From an uncultured Collinsella sp. (GTDB lineage: Bacteria > Actinomycetota > Coriobacteriia > Coriobacteriales > Coriobacteriaceae): a stretch of 36,043 bases of DNA. The position numbers and the translations under genes were made by a program. The stretch is from contig CABUPH010000019.1 of the NCBI GenBank assembly GCA_902493375.1, positions 1 to 36,043 on the forward strand. Reading direction: 5' to 3'. The notes below the pieces were generated by a model that did no database searches, was not told the origin of the DNA, and saw only the letters and a program-made list of their open reading frames with translations. Each line of letters opens with the position of its first letter. Position 1 is the stretch's first letter. This document shows positions 26,873 to 35,126 of the stretch, one piece after another.

Positions 26873-28870
26873 ATGGCAAAAAACACCGCAAACTATGGTA
26901 ACGACAGTATTCGTCAGCTCAAGGACGAGGAGCGCGTACGCCTGCGCCCCGCCGTCATCTTTGGCTCGGACGGGCTCGACGGCTGCGCGCATGCCGCCTT
27001 CGAGATCCTGTCCAACGCCGTTGACGAGGCGCGCCAGGGCTACGGCAAGCTCATCATCCTTACCGCCTTTCGCGATGGCTCCATTCAGGTAGAGGACAAC
27101 GGCCGCGGCTGCCCACTCGACTGGAACCCTTCCGAGAAGCGCTTTAACTGGGAGCTCGTCTTTTGCGAGCTCTACGCCGGCGGCAAGTACAACAACAACC
27201 AGGGCGGCGACTACGACTTCTCGCTCGGCACCAACGGCCTGGGCTCGTGCGCGACCCAGTACGCTTCCGAGTACATGGACGTCACCGTTTGGCGCGACGG
27301 TAACAAGTACTCTCTGCACTTTAAGAAAGGCAAGGTCGTCGGCGCCAAAAAGAAGGCGCTCGAGATCGAGCCCAGCGACGAGGACCGCACCGGCACCACC
27401 ATCAAGTGGCGCCCCGATCTTGAGGTCTTTACCTCCATCAGCATTCCCCACGATTGGTATCGCGAGACCATGCGCCGCCAGGCCGTGGTCAACGCCAACG
27501 TGACCTTCCGTCTGCGTATCGAGGGCGACGATGGCGAGTTTTCCGAAGAGGACTTCTGCTATCCCAAGGGCATCGAGGACTATGTGCTCGAGAAGGTCGG
27601 TACCGACTACCTTACTGAGCCCTTCTTTATCGAGGCCGACCGCCGCGGTCGCGACCGCGAGGACCTGCCCGACTACAACGTAAAGATCACCGCGTGCATG
27701 TGCTTCTCGCGCACCTTCATGATGCAGGAGTATTACCACAACTCATCGTGGCTAGAGAACGGTGGCTCGCCCGAGAAGGCGGCCCGTAGCGCTCTGACCA
27801 GCGCCATCGATGCCTACATCAAGCAACAGGGCAAGTACAACAAAAACGAGAGCGGCATTAAGTGGCAAGACGTCCAGGACTGCCTGGTACTGGTGACCAA
27901 CTGCTTCTCCACCCAGACGTCCTACGAAAACCAGACCAAGAAGGCCATCAACAACCGCTTTATCCAGCAGGCGATGACAGCATTCTTTAAGGAGCGCCTC
28001 TCGACCTATCTGATCGAGAACAAAGACGCCGCCAACAAGATCATGGAGCAGGTGCTCATCAACAAGCGCTCGCGCGAGAACGCCGAGAAGACGCGTCAGA
28101 GCATCAAGACCAACCTGCAGCAAAAGACCGACATGGCCAACCGCGTGCAAAAGTTCATCGATTGCCGCTCCAAGGACAAGAACCGTCGTGAGATCTACAT
28201 CGTAGAGGGCGACTCGGCAGCAGGCGCCATTCGCACCTCGCGCGATGCCGAGTTCCAGGGTGTTATGCCCGTCCGCGGCAAGATCCTCAATTGCCTGAAG
28301 GAGGACTATCCGCGCATCTTTAAGTCCGACATCATCATGGACCTTATGCGCGTGCTGGGCTGCGGCGTGGAGATTAAGGACAAGCGCATCAAGAACCTCG
28401 GTGCCTTTGACCTGGACAACCTCAACTGGAACAAGGTCATCATCTGTACGGACGCCGACGTCGACGGCTACCACATCCGCACGCTCGTGCTCACCATGCT
28501 CTACCGCCTGGTGCCCACACTTATCGACGAGGGCTACGTGTATATCGCCGAGTCGCCGCTCTACGAGATCAACTGCAAAGAGAAGACCTACTTTGCCTAC
28601 ACCGAGCTCGAGAAGAACGGCATCCTCAAGGAGATCGGCGACCAGAAGTGCTCCATCAACCGCTCCAAGGGTCTTGGTGAGAACGATCCGGACATGATGT
28701 GGCTCACCACCATGAACCCCGAGACGCGCCGTCTGATCAAGGTGGAGCCCGAGGACGTCACCAAGATGGAAACCATGTTCAACCTGTTGCTGGGCAACGA
28801 CGAGGCGGGCCGCAAGCGCCATATCTCCGAGCACGGCAAGGAATACCTGGACCAGCTGGACCTGCAATAG
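26873..28870 (+). CDS. Type IIA DNA topoisomerase ATPase/TOPRIM subunit (GyrB/ParE homologue, divergent type)
   Basis: 665 residues. The GHKL ATPase part shows EILSNAVDEAR (Glu44, Asn48), DNGRGCP (75-81) and GTNGLGS (119-125, where gyrase has GLHGVG). The QTK-loop equivalent is YENQTKKAINN. The TOPRIM part shows VEGDSAAGAIRTSRDAEFQGVMPVRGKILN (Glu445, Asp447), TDADVDGYHIRTLVLTMLYR (Asp527, Asp529, Asp531) and RSKGLGENDPD, all shifted slightly from the canonical GDSAGG and YKGLGEM. It is the size of a gyrase B lacking the extra insertion. It forms the ATP-driven half of a DNA strand-passage enzyme with the next gene. The ribosome site is weak: GAGAG about 12 bases before the ATG and AAGGAG about 17 before. 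Canonical gyrase is presumably elsewhere. Confidence 0.9.
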   Translation: MAKNTANYGNDSIRQLKDEERVRLRPAVIFGSDGLDGCAHAAFEILSNAVDEARQGYGKLIILTAFRDGSIQVEDNGRGCPLDWNPSEKRFNWELVFCELYAGGKYNNNQGGDYDFSLGTNGLGSCATQYASEYMDVTVWRDGNKYSLHFKKGKVVGAKKKALEIEPSDEDRTGTTIKWRPDLEVFTSISIPHDWYRETMRRQAVVNANVTFRLRIEGDDGEFSEEDFCYPKGIEDYVLEKVGTDYLTEPFFIEADRRGRDREDLPDYNVKITACMCFSRTFMMQEYYHNSSWLENGGSPEKAARSALTSAIDAYIKQQGKYNKNESGIKWQDVQDCLVLVTNCFSTQTSYENQTKKAINNRFIQQAMTAFFKERLSTYLIENKDAANKIMEQVLINKRSRENAEKTRQSIKTNLQQKTDMANRVQKFIDCRSKDKNRREIYIVEGDSAAGAIRTSRDAEFQGVMPVRGKILNCLKEDYPRIFKSDIIMDLMRVLGCGVEIKDKRIKNLGAFDLDNLNWNKVIICTDADVDGYHIRTLVLTMLYRLVPTLIDEGYVYIAESPLYEINCKEKTYFAYTELEKNGILKEIGDQKCSINRSKGLGENDPDMMWLTTMNPETRRLIKVEPEDVTKMETMFNLLLGNDEAGRKRHISEHGKEYLDQLDLQ

Positions 28871-28915
28871 CAGCAAATCGATAACGACGGCCCACAAATA
28901 GTTCAAGAGGAAATC

Positions 28916-31156
28916 GTGGCAAAGAAGAAGACGAAGAACCAGCCAAAGAAAAAGCAGGTCAACGCCGAGAACGTCATCGGCCTGCACTCCGAGGTCACCG
29001 ACCAGCCGATTACGCAGACGCTCGAGGTCAACTACATGCCCTACGCTATGAGTGTCAACGTCTCGCGTGCATTCCCCGAGATCGACGGGTTTAAGCCCTC
29101 GCACCGTAAGCTGCTCTACACCATGTACAAGATGGGCTTGCTCAAGGGTGAGCGCCAGAAGAGCGCCAACATCGTGGGCCAGACCATGAAGCTCAACCCG
29201 CACGGCGACGCCGCGATCTACGAGACGATGGTGCGCTTGGCCACCGGCAACGAAGCGCTGCTTGCCCCCTTCGTGGAGTCGAAGGGCAACTTTGGCAAGT
29301 ACTATTCGGGCGACCTGAGCTACGCCGCCTCGCGTTACACCGAGGCCAAGCTCTCCCCCATCAGCGCCGAGATCTTCAAAGACATCGACAAGGACCCGGT
29401 CGACTTCGTCGACAGCTACGACGGCGCCATGAAGGAGCCGCGCCTGCTGCCCACCACGTTCCCCAACATCCTTGTCTCGGCCAATAAGGGCATCGGCGTC
29501 GCCATGGCGTCCGACATCTGCGGTTTCAACCTCAACGAGGTCTGCACCGCCACGATGCACTACCTGAAGGACCCCGACTGCGACCTGCTCGAGTACATGC
29601 CCATGCCCGACTTCTCGACCGGCGGCGAGATTATCTACCGCCGCGAGGAGATGGAAAAGATCGTCGAGACCGGCCTTGGCAGCTTCCAAATTCGCTCCCG
29701 CTGGCGCTGGATTCCCGAAGAGCGCATCATCGAGGTCTACGAGATCCCCTACACCACCAAGACCGATGTTATCATCGAGCGCATCGTCAAGCTCTCCAAG
29801 GAGGGCAAGGTCAAGGAGATCGCCGACATCCGCGACGAGACCGACCTTTCGGGCCTGCGCATCGCCATCGACCTTAAGCGCGGTGTCGACCCCGACAAGC
29901 TCATGGCCAAGCTCTATCGCTCGACCACGCTGCAGGATTCGTTCTCGTGCAACTTCAACGTGCTCGTCGATGGTTACCCTCGCGTTATGGGCGTGCGCCA
30001 GATCTTGCACGAGTGGGTCAAGTGGCGTATTGAGTCCACGCGTCGCCGCATTAACTTTGACCTGGGCAAAAAGTCCGAGCGCCTGCATCTGCTGCACGGC
30101 CTTGAGGCGATTCTGCTCGATATCGACAAGGCCATCGCCATCATCCGCGGCACCAAGCTCGAGGCCGAGGTCGTGCCCAACCTCATGCGCGGCTTCGACA
30201 TCGACGAAACCCAGGCCGAGTTTGTCGCCGAGCTCAAGCTCCGCAACATCAACGAGGAGTACATCCTCAACCGCACCAAGGACATTGCCAAGCTCGAGGG
30301 TGAGATCGCCGAACTCGAGGAGATCCTTTCGAGCGAGAACAATATCAAGAAGGTCATCAGCGACGAGCTGGCCGCGGTCAACAAGAAGTATGTGATGCCG
30401 CGCCGCACGGGCAGGATCGAACCCCACGAGGTCGTCGAGGTGAGCCTGGAGCCCGAGGTCGAGGAGTACCCGGTGACCATCATGCTCTCGCGCGATGGCT
30501 ACCTTAAGAAGATGACGGACCGCGTGCTCAAGAAGGCCGCTACGCTCAAGTACAAGGACGGCGACAAACCCTTTATCGAGTTCCCGTCCTCCAACACCCA
30601 CGAGCTGCTGGTCTTTACCAACAAGAGCCAGGTGTACAAGTGCAAGGTCGCGGCGTTTGAGGACACCAAGTCGGCCCAGCTGGGCTCGTACTTGCCGACC
30701 GATCTTGAGATGGAGCCCGACGAGAGTGTCATCTGGGTCATCGACCCCGAGGACTACAAGGCCGATGTGCTGTTTGTCTTTGAGAACGGCCGCGTGGTGC
30801 GCGTCGCGCTTTCTGGATACGTCACCAAGACCAACCGCAAGCGCCTCAAGAACGCCATCTACGGTGGCAGCAAGCTGCTGTATGCCCAGGTGCTCAAGGA
30901 AGATCGCGACATCGCGCTGGTCTCGAGCGACTATCGTTTGATGAACTTCAACACGTCGCTGCTTAAGACCAAGACGACCACCAACACGCAGGGCGTCCAG
31001 GCCTTCACGGCCAAGAAGGGCCGCTCGGTCACCACCGTCGGCACGACCGAGGACATCCTCGGCGCCGGCGTCTCCGCCGAAAAGTTCACCGCGCAGAGCC
31101 TCCCCTCTGCCGGTGCCCTCATGAAGGAAAACGACATGCCGAGCCTGTTTGACTAA
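28916..31156 (+). CDS. Type IIA DNA topoisomerase cleavage subunit (GyrA/ParC homologue, divergent type)
   Basis: 746 residues from the GTG at 28916, with AGAGG five bases upstream. The N-terminal cleavage domain has YMPYAMSVNVSRAFPEIDGFKPSHRKLLYTMY, NPHGDAAIYETMVRL and AASRYTEAKLSPIS with catalytic Tyr141, which forms the covalent link to DNA. A long coiled-coil section (about 375-490) and a C-terminal beta domain follow. No GyrA box (Q-R-R-G-G-K-G) is visible in the C-terminal domain, so the enzyme is more likely a relaxing or decatenating topoisomerase than a supercoiling gyrase. It starts 45 bases after the partner subunit and forms an operon with it. It carries a very basic Lys-rich N-terminus (AKKKTKNQPKKKQ). 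Confidence 0.9.
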   Translation: MAKKKTKNQPKKKQVNAENVIGLHSEVTDQPITQTLEVNYMPYAMSVNVSRAFPEIDGFKPSHRKLLYTMYKMGLLKGERQKSANIVGQTMKLNPHGDAAIYETMVRLATGNEALLAPFVESKGNFGKYYSGDLSYAASRYTEAKLSPISAEIFKDIDKDPVDFVDSYDGAMKEPRLLPTTFPNILVSANKGIGVAMASDICGFNLNEVCTATMHYLKDPDCDLLEYMPMPDFSTGGEIIYRREEMEKIVETGLGSFQIRSRWRWIPEERIIEVYEIPYTTKTDVIIERIVKLSKEGKVKEIADIRDETDLSGLRIAIDLKRGVDPDKLMAKLYRSTTLQDSFSCNFNVLVDGYPRVMGVRQILHEWVKWRIESTRRRINFDLGKKSERLHLLHGLEAILLDIDKAIAIIRGTKLEAEVVPNLMRGFDIDETQAEFVAELKLRNINEEYILNRTKDIAKLEGEIAELEEILSSENNIKKVISDELAAVNKKYVMPRRTGRIEPHEVVEVSLEPEVEEYPVTIMLSRDGYLKKMTDRVLKKAATLKYKDGDKPFIEFPSSNTHELLVFTNKSQVYKCKVAAFEDTKSAQLGSYLPTDLEMEPDESVIWVIDPEDYKADVLFVFENGRVVRVALSGYVTKTNRKRLKNAIYGGSKLLYAQVLKEDRDIALVSSDYRLMNFNTSLLKTKTTTNTQGVQAFTAKKGRSVTTVGTTEDILGAGVSAEKFTAQSLPSAGALMKENDMPSLFD

Positions 31157-31195
31157 AACAACGGTGGCCAAACCGTCATGGTTGTACAAAGCAGC

Positions 31196-31232
31196 GGGGC
31201 CCGGAGCGCAGCAACATCGCGCTCCGGGCCCC
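31196..31232. terminator. GC-rich hairpin between the topoisomerase operon and the ATPase gene
   Basis: Perfect 14-base arms (31196-31209 and 31219-31232, GGGGCCCGGAGCGC and complement) with a nine-base loop, placed between two convergent genes. T-runs are weak on both sides, so it is a likely but unproven bidirectional terminator. Confidence 0.65.
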
Positions 31233-31254
31233 ATGCATTACAGCAGCATCATCC

Positions 31255-32544
31255 CTATAGACAAAATGTCGCATAAAGTGGAACAGACATCAGCCCATCA
31301 TTCATTCCGAAGGGCTTAGTCGATAGCCTGATTCGGCGCACGCCCGGATGGGTCTTTTTAAGTGAGGACAGGCTTCGAGATCTTGTGTTCTCCCCCGCCT
31401 TGACTTCAATCGCAGACAAGCATCCCTGCTTCTCTACTACAAAGTCGATTTCCGCACGATTATCTCGCGCCCAATAATGCAGCGGATAGCCCATGGCTGA
31501 AAGCTGTTGGGCAACGTAGTTTTCGGTAAGTGCGCCCATGAATGTGCCGCCGATGCCGGCTAGAATATCGGCGCGTTGAGCACCGGCCTTGGAGACGAGC
31601 AGCCCTGTATCCGCCTGATAGATTTTAAAAGCAGAAGGGTTAACGAAGGCCTCTAAGGGGCTTTCGATCTGCCCGACTAGGCTGCAGCGCGCCACCGTAC
31701 CCGACAATACAAGCCAATCGAGAGCATCTCCAAAGAGAGACGCATTGCCCCCCGCTCGCACTACCTTGTATTGAAATTTACGATTCTCTTTGGCAAGCTG
31801 CTGTGGAATGGAATCGAAGCACGCACGCGTCTTTGCGCTCAAGCGTTCATCAGCATATTTATTGGTGTCGGCGGAATATCCGTCGAGAATAATCCGATGC
31901 TTTTCGGCCACATCAATGATTGACTGATCATCGATGTACGTTTGGACCGCCTCGGGCATTCCGCCAACAACAAGATACTGTCGATAGAGCCCAAGCGCCT
32001 TTTCATGAAGGCTTGGCGCAAGAGGACCCATTATCTCGAATGATGAGCGTATCTCGTCGACCAGCTGATCGTGCCCCATCGCCCAGAGAAACTCCTCGAA
32101 ATCGAGTGGAGTCATCTCAATCAAGTCGGTCTTTCCGACGGGGAACGAATACGACTGATGGTTAATGGCAACCCCAAGAAGCGACCCGGCAGCCGCAACG
32201 TAATACTCGGGAGCATCTTCGCAAAAGTATTTAAGGGAAGTGAGCGCTTCCTCGCATGCCTGGATCTCGTCAATGAACAGTAAGGTTTTGCCAGGCACGA
32301 TACGCTGTCCCGTACGAGCCTCGATCGCACGTACGATCGAATGAGGGTCAAGACCGCCCGAAAAATCCGCTCGCGCCGACCGGTCGTTCTCAAGATTAAC
32401 GTAGACAACCGATTCGAAAAGATCCTGGGCGTACGTTCTGAGCAAATAGGTCTTGCCACACTGGCGCACGCCTTTGACCAGCAAAGGTTTTCTATCAGCT
32501 CTGTCTCGCCATTCCCTAAGGAGCTCGTCTGCCTTGCGACGCAT
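31255..32544 (-). CDS. AAA_14/DUF4143 ATPase
   Basis: 429 residues, GGGAAGG six bases before the ATG. The N-terminal AAA_14 domain has KGVRQCGKTYLL (Walker A Lys31) and TLLFIDEIQ (Walker B Asp92-Glu93). A winged-helix-like middle and a C-terminal DUF4143 domain follow. The C-terminal domain ends in RAEIDFVVEKQG...AIEVKAG, the D...E-x-K pattern of PD-(D/E)XK nuclease-like folds. These proteins are common, scattered and often lost or gained, and their cellular role is not established. The gene looks less GC-rich than its neighbours and its upstream region is strikingly AT-rich, consistent with acquisition by transfer. It has no obvious partner gene. Confidence 0.88.
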   Translation of the reverse strand: MRRKADELLREWRDRADRKPLLVKGVRQCGKTYLLRTYAQDLFESVVYVNLENDRSARADFSGGLDPHSIVRAIEARTGQRIVPGKTLLFIDEIQACEEALTSLKYFCEDAPEYYVAAAGSLLGVAINHQSYSFPVGKTDLIEMTPLDFEEFLWAMGHDQLVDEIRSSFEIMGPLAPSLHEKALGLYRQYLVVGGMPEAVQTYIDDQSIIDVAEKHRIILDGYSADTNKYADERLSAKTRACFDSIPQQLAKENRKFQYKVVRAGGNASLFGDALDWLVLSGTVARCSLVGQIESPLEAFVNPSAFKIYQADTGLLVSKAGAQRADILAGIGGTFMGALTENYVAQQLSAMGYPLHYWARDNRAEIDFVVEKQGCLSAIEVKAGENTRSRSLSSLKKTHPGVRRIRLSTKPFGMNDGLMSVPLYATFCL

Positions 32545-32579
32545 ACGTAACCTTCCCTCATGAACTTCTATTTGACAAT

Positions 32580-32607
32580 ATTTTAACGCGGATTAATTTG
32601 TTTTCAG
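32580..32607 (-). promoter_or_regulatory. Candidate promoter of the ATPase gene
   Basis: On the minus strand CTGAAA (32602-32607), 16-base spacer, TAAAAT (32580-32585), about 35 bases upstream of the ATG at 32544. It lies in an AT-rich patch (about 32560-32640) that stands out from the GC-rich surroundings. Confidence 0.4.
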
Positions 32608-32724
32608 TTATTTTTCTGCGTTTAAAAATTGTTCTATACGGCACTTGAGGGAATTCGCCCCTATCTCTCGGTAAGGACAGCAAGCATTTCCACCAACGCT
32701 GATTGCCATGCGTTCTTCTTGTCC

Positions 32725-33255
32725 TTAGGCAAGCTTGCGAGCGAGCTCTCGCACCTCTTTCAACTTGGGCGAGGATGCCATGCTGTCGCGCTCGGTCATA
32801 CCGCTGATGGTGACAATGCCCTGGTCCTCCCACTTGCAGTACGCGCAGGTTGACTTGTACATAGCGATCGCCGCATCATAGACACCCTCGCTGTGGCTAT
32901 CGAGTAAAAGGGCCGTCTTGGTGAACGGGAATCCCGTGGCACCGAAGGCGTACAGGCGGTCGATGGCGGTCTTTTCCTGCGCAGTGATATCAAACCAGTA
33001 GATAGGCGAAGCGAAGACAACCATGTCGGTGTCTTTCAGCGACTCAATCACGTTGGCCATGTCATCCTTCTGCACGCAGACGCCCTCATGGGCGAAGCAG
33101 TACTGGCATCCCAAGCAGCCGGCGATCTTCTTGCTGGCAACGCGGATGACCTCGACCGTATGGCCGCCCTCACGCGCGGTCTCGGCAAACGCCTCGACCA
33201 TGGTATCGGTATTAGCGCCCTTACGCGGGCTGCCGCTCAATACAACGATATTCAT
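32725..33255 (-). CDS. NADPH-dependent FMN reductase / flavodoxin-fold protein with four-cysteine cluster
   Basis: 176 residues, GAGGGA about six bases before the ATG. It starts MNIVVLSGSPRKGANTDTMVEAF, the FMN-phosphate loop of the NADPH-dependent FMN reductase family. It continues with GCLGCQYCFAHEGVCVQKDD (Cys47, Cys50, Cys53, Cys60) and VVFASPIYWFDITAQEKTAIDRLY. The Cys pattern C-x2-C-x2-C-x6-C fits the compact motif that binds a 4Fe-4S cluster in iron-sulfur flavoproteins (Isf), but many relatives with this spacing lack proof of a cluster. The protein should reduce a flavin or quinone-type substrate in the cytosol. It is adjacent to, and on the same strand as, the TetR gene, 198 bases downstream. 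Confidence 0.85.
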   Translation of the reverse strand: MNIVVLSGSPRKGANTDTMVEAFAETAREGGHTVEVIRVASKKIAGCLGCQYCFAHEGVCVQKDDMANVIESLKDTDMVVFASPIYWFDITAQEKTAIDRLYAFGATGFPFTKTALLLDSHSEGVYDAAIAMYKSTCAYCKWEDQGIVTISGMTERDSMASSPKLKEVRELARKLA

Positions 33256-33271
33256 AGGATTCCCTCTCCCT

Positions 33272-33293
33272 CATGCTGCAGGCGCGCAGCATG
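33272..33293. other. Hairpin in the leader of the FMN reductase gene
   Basis: CATGCTGC (33272-33279) and GCAGCATG (33286-33293) enclose a six-base loop just upstream of the ribosome site of the FMN reductase (33256-33268). On the plus strand it is followed by CTTTCTT. It could be a leader structure or a weak terminator. Confidence 0.35.
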
Positions 33294-33453
33294 CTTTCTT
33301 GTAACCAAAACGAATGGTGTTAATCAATCGCCAGCAGGCCATATCTCTTGTTCAAGTTCCCTAAAGAAGCTCAAGACGATTGCGATTGCCTTATACAACG
33401 TCGAAAATCAAAGAGGGCCCATAGCAACGCCACCTACCTGAAATGACATGCGG

Positions 33454-34014
33454 TCAAGACGAGCTACGAGGATCGTGACGAGCCGATACCGCCCGCATGC
33501 CCCCTTCGGAATAGGCGCTGAGCAGCTCCTGAGCGTGGGCAAACTCGGGCCCTCGCCTCCAACCGAGCAGGCGGTTGACCGCGAGATTTCCCTGGACGTT
33601 GTGGACGAAGAGCAGATAGGCGTCCTCGCGCGAAAGCCCAGTCTCCTCCATGATCGAGGGAACCATCTGCTCGGCGCCGCGCTCGACGACGCGCTGTGCC
33701 ACCCGGGCGTACGCGTCGTCATCCGAGTAGAGCAGATAATAGTCATCGTTTGCCGGCGGACGCTGGCAGAGGGCACCCGCCTCCGTTCCCTCGAGCGGCG
33801 GCACCGCCGCCAAGGCCTCGTCGATAAGCGCGTCGAGCAGGGCGAACTTGTCCTCGTAGTGCAGATAGAACGTGCCACGGTTGATATCGGCGCGGCGGCA
33901 AATGTCCGCTACCGTCATCTTCGCGAAGCCGACCTCGGCCAGCAGCGCGAAGAACGCCTCCCGTATGACCGAGAGTGTATAGCGTCGGCGACGATCGATC
34001 TTCCCCGCTTCCAT
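33454..34014 (-). CDS. TetR/AcrR-family transcriptional regulator
   Basis: 186 residues from the ATG at 34014, three bases after GGAGGGG; a TTG nine codons earlier is an alternative. The N-terminal helix-turn-helix (33-52) reads MTVADICRRADINRGTFYLHYEDKFALL, the classic TetR signature. The C-terminal ligand domain is helical and not recognisable as a specific subtype. It is divergent from the sirtuin-like operon with 143 bases between. A palindrome at 34118-34137 overlapping the operon's -10 box is a likely operator, so this protein probably represses the sirtuin genes and possibly itself. The ligand is unknown. The 198-base gap to the FMN reductase gene leaves room for a separate promoter. 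Confidence 0.9.
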   Translation of the reverse strand: MEAGKIDRRRRYTLSVIREAFFALLAEVGFAKMTVADICRRADINRGTFYLHYEDKFALLDALIDEALAAVPPLEGTEAGALCQRPPANDDYYLLYSDDDAYARVAQRVVERGAEQMVPSIMEETGLSREDAYLLFVHNVQGNLAVNRLLGWRRGPEFAHAQELLSAYSEGGMRAVSARHDPRSSS

Positions 34015-34117
34015 TACCCCTCCAATTGCAACGCTCGACAATGCCCGGCAAACGCTCGTTTATCGACAGCAGGCCGAAGCTGTTCATTGCTCTTAAGCAA
34101 ATCGACATGGATACTTT

Positions 34118-34138
34118 TTATAGACACCTGTTTATAAT
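34118..34138 (+). promoter_or_regulatory. Operator-like palindrome over the -10 box of the sirtuin operon
   Basis: TATAGACACCTGTTTATA (34119-34136) is a near-perfect palindrome (TATA-x-ACA-xx-TGT-x-TATA); eight of ten base pairs match over 34118-34137. A plus-strand -10 box TATAAT (34133-34138) overlaps its right half, and a TATAAA facing the TetR gene (34117-34122) its left half. Position and symmetry suit binding by the adjacent TetR dimer. The -35 region is poor. Confidence 0.6.
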
Positions 34139-34157
34139 AGCTGAAAGAAGGTATCCA

Positions 34158-35123
34158 GTGACCCTGTACGAGCAGCTCGTTATCGAGCTCACCAACCAAT
34201 CGTTTTCCCTTCAGGCCGCCTACCGCAGCGGCGGCACGCCCTATGAGCTGAGTGACCGCGAGCCCGAGCCCTACGACCAGCAAATCAGGGACTTCGCCCG
34301 CATGATCGAGGAAGCCGATTGCGTGCTGGTGGGCGGGGCCTCTGGGCTCTCCGCGGCGGGCGGCGGCGACTTCTATTACGAGGACAACGCAACCTATCGC
34401 AGGCATTTCGGCAAATTCGCCGAGCGCTACGGTTTCAAGGGCGCTTTCGAGGGGTCGTTCTACCGCTGGCCCACCGCCGAGGCGCGCTGGGGATACCTCG
34501 CCACCTTCCTCGACACCACGCTCAACGCCCCGCTGCGCAAGCCCTACAGGGACCTCGACACCATTATCGCCGAGAAGGATTTCTTCGTGCTCACCACCAA
34601 CCAGGACACGCAGTTTGTGAAGCTCTATCCCTGGGAGAAAGTGGCAGAGATCCAAGGCGACCACCGCTTCTTTCAGTGCTCCCACTGTTGCACCGACGCG
34701 GTGTGGGATGCGGTCGAGCCGGTCTCCCGCATGGTAGAGGCCATGGGAGACGGCCTTGAGGTTCCGACAGAGCTCGTGCCGCGCTGCCCGCACTGCGGGG
34801 CAGAGGCGTTCCCCTGGGTTCGCGGCTACGGCAACTTCCTGCAGGGCGAACTCTACGAGGAGCAGTACCGCAAGGTGTCCGACTGGCTCGACGCGCACGC
34901 ACGGCAGAGGATCCTCTTCCTCGAGCTGGGTGTGGGCCGCATGACGCCCGCGTTTATCCAGGAGCCGTTCTGGGCCCTCACGGCGCAGTTACCGCAGGCC
35001 AGCTACATCGCCGTAAACAACAAGACGCAGTTTCTCCCCCGCGCGATCGAGGATCGGGGGCTCGCCGTTCGCGCCGACATCGCCGACGTGCTTGCCGACG
35101 TGCGCAAGACGCTGGGGAGGTAG
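34158..35123 (+). CDS. SIR2-family protein of the class M (SirTM-like) type
   Basis: 321 residues from the GTG at 34158, with AGAAGG seven bases upstream; earlier in-frame codons lie in the promoter. The Rossmann NAD+ motif is GGASGLSAAGG (59-69, normally GAGxS). TTNQD at 146-150 supplies Asn148 and Asp150. IQGD at 165-168 has Gln166 where class I-IV sirtuins have the catalytic His, a hallmark of class M sirtuins. Zinc ligands are CSHCC (174-178) and CPHC (210-213). LELGVGRMTPAFIQEPFW (255-272) also fits SirTM. Class M enzymes are known as protein ADP-ribosyltransferases linked to macrodomain and lipoyl-carrier genes; none of those is visible here. It starts an array of three SIR2-like genes. 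Confidence 0.85.
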   Translation: MTLYEQLVIELTNQSFSLQAAYRSGGTPYELSDREPEPYDQQIRDFARMIEEADCVLVGGASGLSAAGGGDFYYEDNATYRRHFGKFAERYGFKGAFEGSFYRWPTAEARWGYLATFLDTTLNAPLRKPYRDLDTIIAEKDFFVLTTNQDTQFVKLYPWEKVAEIQGDHRFFQCSHCCTDAVWDAVEPVSRMVEAMGDGLEVPTELVPRCPHCGAEAFPWVRGYGNFLQGELYEEQYRKVSDWLDAHARQRILFLELGVGRMTPAFIQEPFWALTAQLPQASYIAVNNKTQFLPRAIEDRGLAVRADIADVLADVRKTLGR

Positions 35124-35126
35124 CGC

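Noticed and set aside
26702..27739. A 345-codon minus-strand frame opposite the GyrB-like gene
   Set aside because: Same cause: it mirrors the codons of the plus-strand ATPase domain and has no ribosome site or family features.
27752..31234. A 1,160-codon open frame on the minus strand opposite the topoisomerase genes
   Set aside because: It is antisense to two clear topoisomerase subunits and its translation is low-complexity (Leu/Val/Gly/Asp/His-rich) without motifs. Strong G/C third-position bias of the real genes keeps the opposite frame open.
32572..32599. Perfect TTGACA with TAATTT 16 bases on, plus strand
   Set aside because: No plus-strand gene follows; the -10 match is poor and the patch is simply AT-rich.
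32673..32726. Imperfect stem (AAGGACAGCAAG with CTTCTTGTCCTT) after the FMN reductase
   Set aside because: Two mismatches in twelve and a 30-base loop make it too weak to call a terminator.
33743..34108. A 121-codon minus-strand frame overlapping tetR in another frame
   Set aside because: The TetR frame has the helix-turn-helix and a ribosome site; this one has neither.
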